64,000 nt of DNA, from NCBI RefSeq assembly GCF_035222375.1, contig NW_026946366.1, positions 806,001-870,000 of the forward strand, in the 5' to 3' direction. Source of the DNA: Podospora pseudocomata. Taxonomy: Eukaryota > Ascomycota > Sordariomycetes > Sordariales > Podosporaceae. Each line of letters begins with the position of its first letter. Position 1 is the first letter of the stretch. Under the pieces are notes generated by a model. The model saw only the letters and a list, made by a program, of their open reading frames with translations. It was not told the DNA's origin and searched no databases. This document shows positions 46,727-58,609 of the stretch, piece by piece. The translations under genes were made by a program, and so were the position numbers.

Positions 46727-47745
46727 TTAAGGCCCAGCCCGATTGGCATTCGGCGCAGCCTCACTCCAAACCGGCCCACCAGGAGCCACATATTGTGTCT
46801 GCCCCTGCTGAATCCTCCACAGCTCAGCCAAGATCTATTAGAATACCTGTCAGCCTCGAATCCGCCACCAGCATACATCGTCCTCAATAGACTTACACCA
46901 GGGTCCTCGGGCTTGTAAGCACCCGGCAGAGCAATTCCTGCAGGCAATTGCGTCGTCCCACCTTGCGTCACCCGAATCTGAGTGCAGCTTGGATAGAACT
47001 GCGCGCCCATCCTCGTCCCTGCAACGTGCAGGCCAAGAATCTCGTGACGAAGAAGATATTCACCCGGAGCTAGCTTCGGTGGGATAGTGACGGACCACCT
47101 GGCGCCTTGTTCGCGAAGGAGGTCAGAGGCCCAGGGCGGATGACCTTGCGGGTTGTAGGAAAGCTGCTCGATCTTGACCCAGACGTTGCCGGTGTCGCCT
47201 TTGAAGGTCTTGCAATCGTTGTTGGCACATTTGGCGAGGTAACTGGGAAAACAGCCGTTAGGCGAAGATGGGATCAGTGTTAAAATGGGGAAGCTTACGT
47301 GAATACGGGGCCACTGTGGGAAGATCCCCATTGATCCCAGTTGAAAGTTCTAAGACAGTTGTGGTAAGTTGGGATGGACTTTAACAATAGACAAGAAATA
47401 CATTAGCACTTACACTTTGTCACCAGCCTTGAGCTCGATGATGCCCTGAGCTGGAATATTTCCACCAGCACCACACCTGGCGTATCATCAGCGGCCTAAA
47501 AATCAAAGTCAGAAGTGGGAGATGGCTTGGACATACGTGATATCATTCGTCGTAAAATCGGGCACCGGTCCATTGTTGGCAAGCTGTCGTGCATAGCGGA
47601 CAGGAGGAGGGTTCACGTAGTTGTCCTGTCCAACCTGCCACGCGAGATAGTTCTTTCCGTCCACGGTGATGCTCTTCAGGAAGCCATGTCCTGATACAAG
47701 GCTTGCAAGGCCAACGACCAGGGCCACAGCTGAAAGAGGTGTCAT
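46727..47745 (-). CDS. AA9 lytic polysaccharide monooxygenase, second copy
   Basis: Five exons (47537-47745, 47414-47476, 47299-47349, 46897-47242, 46727-46834) join in phase to 258 aa. A 19-residue signal peptide (MTPLSAVALVVGLASLVSG) leaves His20 as the N-terminal copper ligand. AA9 marks: NDITCGAGG, TFNWDQWGSSHSGPVFTYLA (copper His and GPV), GEYLLRHEILGLH and QFYPSCTQI (Gln, axial Tyr). The end reads QTQYVAPGGPVW with no cellulose-binding module. Each splice restores a family motif. Sequence and intron pattern differ strongly from the AA9 at 25.7 kb, so they are not recent duplicates. Confidence 0.95.
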
Positions 47746-49471
47746 TTTTTTGATGTTAACGTCAAGACCTGGGATGTCCTTCAACTTGAGCAAGGAAAAA
47801 CCTCAGCAGAAGAACTTGATCGAGAGACAGCCCTCCTTATACCTGGATCTTCCTCAGTCCAAGTTGATCCATTTCCAGGAATTGCTGTCATTCCCAGTGT
47901 CAATCACAGATCAAAACAGGTCAAGTCCATATTTTGAGACAGTTCGAGAGAGTTGATTGGCCAAATCACTTCCTAACGGAGTAGCTCTGTCCGCGGTCGT
48001 CAACGCTGTGTTAATCACCGACAAGGAGTCTGAACGGCTCACGGCCAGCACCTGACATGTTGGGACGCGGCGCTTGGGTGGCCGTCATTGGAGGGATTTC
48101 TTGGATACCGGGTAGCCTCGTTCCCTTCACCAGCCGCAACCGCCACACCCTTGGTGGCGGCCTTGGCCATATCACGATACGCTTGGCAAGAATGTGGTGG
48201 TGAGCGGTATGTGTAGTCAAGAGGTGCTCTGGTCATAAGAGGACCACCGATATCGAAACTCAGAAAAGAAGTCACCAAGCAATATTGTCATCCTGATGAA
48301 GATATCTTGTCCTGGCACGCTGATGAAATTGAACGCCGGAACGGTGGTCGTTAGCTGAGACCACTTTCGGTCAAAACCATCAGTCTTTGTGATTTCATCA
48401 TCTCAAGGTCTTCAACAATCCGTCAAGGCCATAATGAAACACACAATGAGCTAGCAAGCCATTGTACCGTCTACTATAATCGCCAGTCAGCGTTCAAACT
48501 TGTCATGAGATGTCAACCCCAGCTTGTGCTACACCAGATGATGGCTACAAATCGCGCATATAGGTACTCGTCGTTGGCCCGAAAAAAACGTACCAAACAT
48601 GCACCTTCACCCCCCTCTCATCTTCTCGAAGATTGGAAAACGGGCCGGCCTGATGCCAGACTGGCGCGTGGATGGTTCGTGGAACGCTGAAGATGCACGG
48701 CGCCAAGACTTCAAGTTGATGGACACATTGATCCACACTTGACGTGCTGTGGGGCCATGTCTCCACCTTCCCCATCCCCGCAATCTTTCGTCTTGAACCA
48801 AACAGAGGGCGGCGTCGACATGCAGCCAAGCTCGCACAAAGCATCTTCAACATGGAGCTCGTGATGGAGACTCATCCGTGATCGTTCCTCGGGATGGATT
48901 GAGTGAACCCCACGGCAACCCACCTCGTAAACCCGTCGCATCCGACCCGAGGATGAAGCATGAGATGCCGCCGGGTATTCTGCCAGCCATAAGACGGTTG
49001 ATGGCAATCACGGAACACGCATCGGGACATCAAATCGACCCCTCATCAAGGGCGGGGTAGCACACGCCCCCCCTAAGAGGCACCGTGCAGTGCAGGAAGC
49101 AGGGACAGATGGAGTGGAGAGGAACTGAAAGGGATGTTTAATACCAATGACCCCTCTGCCTGCCCTCCACTGCCCTGTGGGACAAGAGAAATCTCTTTCC
49201 TTCCACTCAGTTCATTGTTTTGACAGCAGACGACCAAGTGCTGCTGATGTTGCGCAAGCACGACAGACAGGACCGTGAGACTCCTCCAACAAAGCCTCCG
49301 TCCCACACCCAGTCGTCCACGTCGTCCTCCCCTCATTGCGCCTGCTCCGCCGACCTCGCTACCTACCTTTGGTGTCGATTGTTGTCAGAAGCCAACCTGC
49401 CCTGAATGTGAACAAATGACCCAAAGATCCTCGATCTGCCTCGATAGCGTAACGGGTCGCGCGCAGACATA
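47746..49471. promoter_or_regulatory. Intergenic between the second AA9 and NNT
   Basis: The two genes diverge. Frames on both strands at 48000-49400 show no domain. No specific site recognised. Confidence 0.4.
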
Positions 49472-52400
49472 ATGTCGAGGTCCTTGCTCCAGCCGGCGCT
49501 GGCTTGCAACACCGCATCTTGCATGCCTCGTCCCTACCAACGCTCGCGCCCCGTTGAACGCGCCTCTAGGCCGTCATTGACAGCAGTAGCTCGTGTTTTC
49601 GGTGAGCCGCCACGCTAGACCCCCACGCCCAACCGTTGAAGTTTGTTCCTTTTCATTTTTGTGAGCCATTGAACCTAATTCGACCTGACAGACTTCGCCC
49701 CAGTCCGCGCTGGCAATGGCAGCACCGCCGTGATCTCACAAAAGGCGTGGCACAGCACGAGAACTGCCGGAAGTGATCGGCCGAGTTCGGCCTCGTTGAG
49801 TCTTGCTCTCCCGAAGGCTCAACCGCTCCAGCTCGTCCGCCATGCCTCCGTTTTGTCCGGCATCCCGGCTAAGCCGTCGGCAAGGAGCCCAATGGCAGCG
49901 TACTCCACCGAGGCAACGGCAGTTCTGCCGCCGACCACCCCGTACTCCAAGCTGACTGTGGGAGTGCCCCGCGAAATATACCCAAACGAGCGCCGTGTGG
50001 CTCTCACACCTCAGAATGTTGCCCTCCTGCTCAAGAAGGGCTTCTCCCAGGTTCTTGTTGAGAAAGGTGCTGGTGCCGAAGCCGATTTCCTGGACGATGC
50101 CTATGCCGCCGCCGGTGCTACCTTGGTTGACGATGCTTCTGCTGTCTGGAAAGGTTCAGACGTTGTGCTTAAGGTCCGAGGGCCAAGTGCGGAGGAGGTT
50201 GATCTGACACGAGAAGACCAGACCGTTATCAGCTTCCTTCAACCGGCCCAGAACAAGGCACTCGTGGAGAAACTCGCGGCTCGCAAAGCCACCTCATTCG
50301 CTATGGATCTTATTCCCCGTATTTCTCGAGCTCAGGTCTTTGACGCCCTCAGCAGCATGGCCAACATTGCTGGGTACAAGGCGGTGCTCGAAGCATCCAA
50401 CAACTTTGGTCGTTTCTTAACTGGTCAGGTCACTGCTGCTGGTAAAATCCCGCCCTGTAAGGTTCTCGTCATTGGTGCCGGTGTTGCTGGCTTGAGCGCA
50501 ATTGCAACTGCAAGGAGGCTCGGTGCAATCGTTCGTGGATTCGACACTCGGCCTGCTGCAAGAGAACAGGTTCAGTCGCTTGGCGCCGAGTTCATCGAAG
50601 TTGAGATCGAAGAAGATGGCTCTGGTGCAGGCGGTTACGCCAAAGAGATGTCGAAAGAGTTCATCGAGGCCGAGATGAAGCTTTTTACCGAACAAGCCCG
50701 TGAAGTGGACATCATCATCACCACCGCCCTGATTCCTGGAAGACCTGCGCCCAAACTCATCACCAAAGCCATGATTGAGATCATGAAGCCTGGATCTGTT
50801 ATTGTCGATCTTGCTGCTGAGGCTGGTGGAAACTGCGAAAAGACCGAACCCGGAAAGCTGATTACCTACAAGGATGTCAAGATCATTGGTAAGTCGTGGC
50901 ACGGGAGCAGTACCCGAGGTTGCTCGTGACTAAAGTAAGACAGGTTACACCGACTTCCCCTCTAGGCTACCGACCCAATCTTCAACTCTGTACTCGAACA
51001 ATATCACCAAATTCTTCCTGTCCATGGCACCGAAGGATAAGGAATTTGGCATCGATCTGAAAGACGAAGTCGTACGCGGCGCTATTGTGACACAGGAAGG
51101 CCATATTCTCCCGCCAGCACCCCGACCAGTACCTCCCCCTGCTCCCGCCGCTGCCTCGACTGCCGCAAAAGAAGCCGAAGTCGTAGCACTTACACCATGG
51201 CAAAAGGCAACTCGCGAGGTTTCTCTGATCACTGGTGGTATGGGCTCGGCTGTCGCATTGGGCAAGTTCACTACTCCCTTGTTTATGGGCAACGCCTTTA
51301 CCTTTGCTTTGGCCTCTCTCATCGGATACCGTGTTGTCTGGAACGTCGCTCCTGCCTTGCATTCACCTCTCATGAGTGTGACTAACGCCATCTCTGGAAT
51401 GGTCGGCGTTGGTGGTTTGTTTATTCTCGGTGGAGGATACTTGCCTGAAACGATCCCTCAAGTCTTTGGTGCCGCCTCTGTCCTGCTCGCTTTCGTCAAC
51501 ATTGGTGGTGGGTTCGTCATCACAAAGCGCATGCTCGACATGTTCCGCCGTGCTACTGATCCTCCCGAGTACCCGTGGCTTTATGGAATCCCGGCCCTCG
51601 TGTTTGGAGGTGGCTTCATAGCTGCGGCCTCGAGCGGAGCCGCAGGCCTTGTTCAAGCTGGCTATCTTGTGAGCTCGATCCTTTGCATCACCTCTATTTC
51701 GGGTCTTGCATCGCAAGCAACTGCCCGTATGGGAAATATGCTGGGTATTTTGGGCGTCGTGTCCGGTGTTCTCGCTTCCTTGTTGGCAGTCGGCTTCACC
51801 CCTGAAGTTCTCACTCAGTTTGGTGGTCTTGCTACGATCGGAACAATCTTGGGCTTCCTCATCGGCAAGCGCATCACCCCTACCGATCTTCCTCAGACCG
51901 TCGCTGCCCTGCATTCTGTGGTCGGCCTTGCTGCCGTCTTGACCAGTATCGGAAGCGTTATGGCTGATGTCACTGACCTCTCGATGCTTCACATGGTAAC
52001 TGGCTATCTTGGCGTCCTCATCGGCGGTATCACCTTCACCGGATCGATTGTTGCCTTCATGAAGCTTGCCGGTAAGATGTCCTCTAAGCCGCTTCGGCTG
52101 CCAGGTCGTCATGCCGTCAACGCCGGTCTACTCAGTGCGAATGTGGTCACCATGGGCACGTTTGTCACCATGGCTCCTGGCGCCCCTCTGATTGCCGCCG
52201 GTGCCCTTGCTGCCAACACCGTACTCTCGTTCATCAAGGGTTACACCACAACTGCAGCCATTGGTGGTGCCGATATGCCTGTGGTTATTACCGTCCTCAA
52301 CGCATACAGCGGCTTTGCGCTGGTCGCCGAGGGCTTCATGCTGAACAACCCTCTCTTGACCACAGTTGGAGCACTCATTGGCGTCTCCGGTTCCATTCTT

Positions 52401-53142
52401 TCTTATGTCATGTGTGTTGCTATGAACCGTTCACTTGTCAACGTTCTGTTCGGAGGAATCTCGGCGCCCACCACCAGCGACTACAAGATTGAAGGGAGTG
52501 TGACACAGACCAATGTCGAAGAGACAGCTGACGCCCTCACCAATGCCGAGTCCGTCATCATTGTTGTTGGGTATGGCATGGCTGTTGCCAAGGCGCAATA
52601 TGCTATCTCGGATATCACCCAAATGCTTCGGTCCAAGGGCATCAAGGTCCGCTTCGCCATTCACCCCGTTGCTGGTCGCATGCCGGGCCAGTGCAACGTC
52701 TTGCTTGCTGAAGCCAGCGTTCCGTACGATATCGTGCTGGAAATGGATGAGATCAATGACGACTTTGGAGAGACGGATGTAACCCTTGTTATTGGTGCCA
52801 ATGATACAGTCAACCCGATTGCCTTGGAGCCTGGTAGTCCGATTGCTGGAATGCCCGTCTTGCATGCGTGGAAGAGCAAGCAGGTGATTGTCATGAAGAG
52901 AGGGTTGGCTAGTGGATACGGTGAGTTTGATGGGACTCTTCTGTGGCTGGGCCCGATGACTGACGATTGTTAGCTGATGTCCCGAACCCGATGTTCTACA
53001 TGCCCGGCACGAGAATGCTGTTTGGCGATGCTCGTGTGACCACTGAAGGTACGACCCTCTCTTATTGCTCCATAATTCCATCGCTGACAAAATCTTGCTA
53101 CATCTAGCCATCAAGGCAGCTATCGAAACTCGCTTCAAATAA
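49472..53142 (+). CDS. NAD(P) transhydrogenase, mitochondrial, fused form
   Basis: Exons 49472-49601, 49692-50888, 50944-52920, 52974-53048 and 53108-53142 encode 1137 aa. Exon 1 is an Arg/Ser-rich mitochondrial presequence ([16 protein letters not shown]). Then comes domain I (NAD(H) binding; [21 protein letters not shown] and the [20 protein letters not shown] nucleotide fold), domain II (about 12-14 membrane helices, with a proline-rich linker [13 protein letters not shown] before it), and domain III (NADP(H) binding; [49 protein letters not shown]). The enzyme couples inner-membrane proton flow to NADPH formation from NADH. The alpha-beta order is that of fused eukaryotic forms. The start was chosen because exon 1 joins in phase. 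Confidence 0.95.
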
Positions 53143-53857
53143 AGGAGGGAAAGAAAGAGGGTCGTTTTCTGCGCTGCTTTTGACTTTTCTTGCCTGAAAA
53201 GATACGCCTTCATTGCCCGTATATACGTCCTGCAACAACCCTTTTTCCTTATAACCTTTGCCTTGTCTTCAGAATTGGGAATTTTGCTTTGCTGATAGAG
53301 CAAGAGAGCTGTCGATCTCTTTGAGGTGTTGCATTTGCATGCATATGCGTTGGTCTGTTAGACATGTATGCGAGAGAGTCAAGTAGAGGAGATGACAAGG
53401 AAGACGTCCGTACCTGATTTTTTAATCAATGCTATTTTGACAAAGCAGCATGGCTTGATATGCGACATTTGAAAGAGAAACAAACAAGGCTGGGGACAAG
53501 TGCCTCCCAGGCGCGACTTAGACCCAATAAGTTGGGTAGGCTGCGTGACTGCCACAACATGGGTGTAAAGGACTTTGTTGGAGAAGGAGCAGTCGGTCTT
53601 GTGGAGGGAAGGAGCACTCGGTCTCGGAGACAAGGGTGTGCCCCCACTGGAATAACCAGCAAGAGCACAGAAAATAGCGACTACAAAGTCAGCAGCTTAG
53701 GCCTTTTTTTCTTCTCTTACTCTTCGGCTAGCAGCATGCTCATTGACCCTTCAACCGCCAGGCTTTTGAAAAGGCATCGCAGTTTCTCTCTCTCTGCCTG
53801 ACTTTCCCTTGCCCTCACCACTATGTCCCCATTTTACCGAGACCCACTGACGACACG
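53143..53857. other. Intergenic
   Basis: 3' flank of NNT. No gene recognised. Confidence 0.4.
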
Positions 53858-54632
53858 ATGCCGCCCAAGAGAAAGCGCGCTGAGGAGGAGCAGGATGCTG
53901 TCGAGGGCCATTCCACCGATTCGACGTCTGGAGACATCTTTTAGACTTCCTACCACACCCTTTCGACTCCTCATGACAGTTCTTCGATTCCCCAAGAGGA
54001 CGTTTCGACTCCCCATGAAGACGTTCCAACTCCCCATGAAGACGTTCCAGCTCCCCATGAAGACGTTCTAACTCCCCATAGTATCCCTTTCGGCTGGTCA
54101 CACAAATTCAGTCGCCGACATCCTCTCGACTGATGGTACCCTCTCGACTCCTCTGAATACCACTTTCAGCCTTCGCAAGCTCCCCATCGAACTGCGCTTC
54201 CTCGTCTACCACCATACCTGGGAGCCTCGTGAGGTGACCATCCGTAAGCCAGGTTTCAAGAACAACTTACCCGCGACGCTATTTGTCGACAAGGAAAGTC
54301 GTCGTGAGACCTTGAGACAGTATCATCTGTATATTACCAAGTACATTTTCCCAGTGGAACGCAAGTATGGCTATATCAATCCCAATCTGGACACACTCCA
54401 TGTCCGCATGCCTCGGACCTTTCCGCCTATGCGTCACCCTCTTGAGATATGTATCCCAACCTTGTTGGAGATTGGAAAGCCGGTCCTGAGTGTTTGCCTG
54501 AATCCGGGCACAATGGACGAATTGCCGGCCAAGAAATGGCTTTTTGAGAGATCGGGGCTCAGGGGTATCATTGCGGAGGTGGATATTGCTGCAACTCGTC
54601 CACCTCGTGGTCCTAGGTACGCTACGATATAA
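53858..54632 (+). pseudogene. 2EXR domain gene with uncertain or damaged 5' part
   Basis: From about 54130 a frame reads SVADILSTDGTLSTPLN then FSLRKLPIELRFLVYHHTWEP, DKESRRETLRQYHLY and INPNLDTLHV, a clear 2EXR domain ending at 54632. Upstream, ATG at 53858 opens MPPKRKRAEEEQDAVEG, which looks like a 2EXR leader, but its frame meets a stop near 53942. The following 21-bp repeats, in that same frame, encode PHEDVP-type units but do not connect to the 2EXR frame. An unplaced intron could fix this. Otherwise the gene is broken. It resembles the 2EXR gene at 20.9 kb. Confidence 0.5.
53976..54075. repeat. 21-bp minisatellite
   Basis: About four to five imperfect tandem copies of a 21-bp unit (consensus ACTCCCCATGAAGACGTTCC plus one base). 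In one frame each copy reads as a seven-residue PHEDV-type unit. It lies in the 5' part of the 2EXR gene. Confidence 0.85.
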
Positions 54633-55742
54633 CCAAGATCTAATAACATTGAGTTTTTTTTCTTGCAAAGATTACACCCTCGGTTGATTGAACGGTGGTT
54701 GCGGATGGCTTGTCTCTTGATCAGGGCCTACGGCTGGTTTCAGGTAACAGAGTTTGAGTGATGAATCAATGGACACGAAAGAGCAAAAGAACAACGAACA
54801 ACTGTGCTCACTAAGAAGTCTTCTAATACGTTAATTAAAAGTCGATCGGCTCTCCCAACAAAACAGGCTGACTTTGTATTTTTCTCAAATCTCACATTAA
54901 ACTTTCCAGTTTTAAGCGTCTCAGTGATGAGAAGGCATCATAATCGACCTACCAAGCCTGGATCCGGATATTGTTCCATAATAGCCATGAATGGATGGTT
55001 ACGCCGATGGATCAAAGTAGGTATACTATGAAATGAGGGATTGATGTAGTATTTCTTGAGCAGACTACAAGGGCGTTGTTTAATGACTGCATATTGGTCA
55101 AGTTGGTAGCAGGCCTATGGTAGGCTGGATAGAGTGGAAGCTGAATTATGTGTGCTCTTTGGGTGTGTTAGTGGTTATGGGATGCCCCATTTGAGAGCTC
55201 TTTAATTGGTCAAAAGGCTTGTAGTGTAAATACATGCTTCACATCAATTGTCCGGGGTTTTAATACCAATGTGTGAAATTCTCAGAGGCCTCGATCTAAG
55301 AAAATGCATCCCTACTGCCCCTTTATTTGCCCAACTGTGCATGCCATGTGCTCTCAATTACCTTTTGCATTATTATGCGATTAGGAAACCAAACTTTGTA
55401 CTCTTTCACGACATTTTCATTTTCCCGCTCCACTTCCTTTCCCTTTCCCTCTATCCTCCTTTTCAAGCAAGGTGACGAGCATAGCCTAGAAAGAAAGAAT
55501 GGGGGCAGATACCAAAGCAAGAGATGGAGAAAGGCCCCATACCGAACAATTTCCAATTGGGGGCAAAGAATCGACTATACCCAAACAGGGTAGAACCACA
55601 AGAACAAACAGGCTGCTTCTGTGAAGTACGTGGGAAGGCGCCGAGCATATCAAACCTAGAAAGGGGTCTATTCACCAGGGAAACATTTGTATGTACATTT
55701 GTCATGCGCTCGTGGCGACTCTTTCTCCCAGCCAACCTTGCT
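54633..55742. other. Intergenic, A/T-richer
   Basis: No gene recognised. Minus and plus frames near 55250-55600 overlap without domains. Confidence 0.4.
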
Positions 55743-56534
55743 TTACCTAGGGGCGGCCACGGGCTGCCATGACTGGATCTTGGGCTTTGTTCTGAGATAA
55801 TATCAGTTTTCTGTGATATGATGGAAATGGTAATGAACAAAGAAAGCTCCTTACGTGCTATATGTCTTGAACGCAGCTCTAGTAAAAGTCCTGTTAGGGA
55901 TGTGCTCGGTGTTGGCCCAAGGGCGGTTGGCAATGCCGGTGGCGGTGGTGATGGGGTCCTTGTTGGGAGGAGTGTCGACGGAGTAGGAGATCCAGGCGTG
56001 CCACAAGGGCTCAATCTGGCCACTGTCGCAGAGCAAGTTAGACTGATGTTGCGATGGGACCATTAGCGAAACCTACGCATCGTAGTCGTGCTTGGCATAG
56101 TCAACCCATCTGGAGCGGACTGCTCAAGTTGATCAGCACTTCAACCAATGTATATGCCGGAGATAGAAGCCTAGAACATACGGGGAAGTTCATCCATGTT
56201 CTCGTAGAACTTGTTGCCGAACTTGTCGACACCCACAAGAGTACCGGCCTTGGTGTCACCTGCAGACTATGTCAGTCTCCTCCCATCCTTCCACCCTCCA
56301 TCGTCGATGTGCTTCGAGGCGTACCGATGTACTATTCGTCGGGGGTCGAGGCTATGTTAGCTGTGGCTGAGTAGGCGGGGACTCGAGGAGGGGACTAACG
56401 TTGAGTTGATGCCAGTATTCCTAGAGTTGCGCCTGAGGTTAGCTACTGTATTCAGGTGTCTCACGGGTATTGGAGGAGCAAACCTTGAAGCCAATCTTGC
56501 GCAGATTGCCGAGGGTTCTGGAGAGGTACGACAT
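55743..56534 (-). CDS. Complex I accessory subunit NDUFA12 (B17.2-like)
   Basis: Seven exons (56484-56534, 56400-56420, 56325-56331, 56182-56259, 56077-56119, 55855-56022, 55743-55791) join in phase to 138 aa. The protein reads MSYLSRTLGNLRKIGFK, EYWHQLNYIGDTKAGTLVG, DKFGNKFYENMDELPLRSRW, VDYAKHDYDAGQIEPLWHAWIS, then PWANTEHIPNRT and STTKPKIQSWQPVAAP, in full agreement with fungal NDUFA12. Exon 2 is only 21 nt and exon 3 only 7 nt (TACATCG). This protein sits in the matrix arm of NADH:ubiquinone oxidoreductase. The final exon is needed to restore the conserved tail, since without it the frame would stop 16 residues early. It shares a 358-bp upstream region with PGS1. Confidence 0.95.
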
Positions 56535-56892
56535 GGTGGGCAAAGGCGAGCGCGGGCCAATTGACCGTGGCTGGATGTGGTGATGGTATCAGTTGAGGAT
56601 TGCGGTCGTTGCGGCCAAGCCCAGGCAAGATGGGAGCTCGCTGCCGAACTGACGCCAGTGGGCGGGATTGTGGGCCGGCGACTCCCGAGCCAATGGGAGA
56701 GCTCCAATTACCCCTGCCGCCAAGCCCCGCGTTGCCTGCGTCAGTGCTCTTTTTCGAGATTGTCAACGGTTCCAGGTTGCACCCTATGAACCTATGGACT
56801 ACATAGCTATCAGCTCTTTGATCTTCACCCTCTTCCGAACCGCCGCCGATATCACCACCTTTCTTCTCTCCAGTCCCCAGCGCTTCTCGGCT
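56535..56892. promoter_or_regulatory. Bidirectional promoter region, NDUFA12 and PGS1
   Basis: 358 bp separate the start codons of two divergently transcribed nuclear genes for mitochondrial inner-membrane functions. No specific factor site was identified. Confidence 0.6.
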
Positions 56893-58609
56893 ATGCTGAC
56901 CAGGACTGCCTCACGATGTTCGACTAAGCTTCGGGCTGCACTCCGACAGCCATCCCTCCGGGTTGCTAAACAACAACCACAATGCCGACGATTCTCGATG
57001 CCCACAGCAAACGCCACTCCCGGCGCACAGTCTGCTGCCACTTCCAGTGCCGGAATGCTGTCCCCGTTTGTCAGCGAGCTTGACAAGATTGCCCCATCAT
57101 TCAGGATCAACGGATCGCAAATTCGGGTTCTCCAATCGCCAACCGAGTTCTACGAAACCCTCAAGGTTGTCTAGCCCCGCCGCCCTCTAGCAGTCGTTGG
57201 GCTCTGACTCGGAAACAGGACAAGATTCGCAATGCGGAAAGACGCATCTTCCTGTCGACACTGTATATTGGGAAGTCTGAGAAGGAACTGGTACGTCTTT
57301 GTAGCTTGGACCGAGCTTTGCCCTGTCAGTATCTGACAAGTCCAAGATCACTACACTCCAAGAGGCGCTGCGCTCCAAGCCGAACCTCAAACTCAGCATC
57401 CTTACCGACGCCCTGAGAGGCACACGCGAAGCCCCTGATCCATCATGCGCATCACTTCTGGCCCCATTGGTCGAGGAATTCGGCCCAGATCGCGTTGAGA
57501 TCCGCATGTACCACACACCGAATCTCACAGGATTCAGAAAGAAGCACATCCCGAAGAGAATAAACGAAGGATGGGGTCTACAACACATGAAGCTGTATGG
57601 CTTTGACGACGAGATCATGATGACCGGCGCCAACCTGTCCAACGACTACTTCACCGACAGGCAAGATCGCTATCACCTGTTTTCGTCCAGGGACATCACG
57701 GAATACTTTTCCAATTTGCATGATGCCGTATCGTCACTCAGCTTTCGCATTGACCCATCCGACGCCCCTTCCGGCTTCGACATGGTGTGGCCCAAGGACA
57801 ACGCCGCCCCATCCCCTCTGGAAGATCACAAGCAGTTTGTCAGAGAATCAACAGGATTGCTGGCAGGTCTCATCTCACCCAAGACTGCGCCGCTGACCGC
57901 CAATGACTCCACGCCATTGGAAAAGCGGGATACATCTGTTTACATGCTCGCCCAGTTCTCGCAATTACTGTCGCCAGACACATCGACAGAACTCCCGGCC
58001 ATCACGCATATTTTGAGCACCCTTGCCGCCCCACAATATTCCAAGTCATCTTGGACATTTACCGCAGGATACTTTAACCCTGCCCCATCGCTGACCAAGC
58101 TCCTTCTGTCAACCGCATCGCAAAATAATACTGTTATTACAGCTTCACCGTATGCCAACGGCTTCTACAAGTCTCCCGGCGTCTCAGGACTGTTACCAGA
58201 TGCGTACACACTGCTTGCCCGGCGCTTTGTGCGCGCAGTTCATGAGAAGAAGCTGGACGCATCTACGGTAATGAAAGAGTGGAGGAAGGGCACGGTTGGC
58301 GAGCCTGGAGCTTGGACGTACCACGCAAAGGGTTTGTGGGTGACTCTACCAGACAACAATGGTCCATCCATAAGTCTGATCGGTAGCTCCAACTACACTA
58401 AGAGAAGCTACTCGCTGGACCTGGAAGCCAACGCTCTCATCGTGACGGAGAATGAGACTCTGAAGAAACAACTGGCCAACGAGCAAAATTGGCTGCAAGA
58501 AAATACCACGGTGGTCACCCGAGAGGACTATGCCAAGACTGAGCGCCGCGTCGGTCTCAAGGTGCGCATTGCGATGTTGATCGTGCGGCTTGTGGGAGGT
58601 GCCTTGTAA
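56893..58609 (+). CDS. PGS1: CDP-diacylglycerol-glycerol-3-phosphate 3-phosphatidyltransferase (PGS1)
   Basis: Exons 56893-57165, 57219-57290 and 57347-58609 encode 535 aa. The N-terminus is a mitochondrial presequence rich in Arg/Ser. After APSFRINGSQIRVLQSPTEFY come two phospholipase-D-type motifs: QHMKLYGFDDEIMMTGANLSN and YHAKGLWVTL with GSSNYTKRSYSLDLE. PGS1 makes phosphatidylglycerophosphate, the first step to phosphatidylglycerol and cardiolipin in the inner membrane. Length and motif spacing match yeast Pgs1. The ATG at 56893 is the first that precedes the presequence-like segment. An in-frame reading extends upstream to 56668 but overlaps the promoter. Confidence 0.95.

Noticed and set aside
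48000-49070. Several 60-100-codon frames on both strands
   Set aside because: They overlap mutually, have no domains and lie in an intergenic region.
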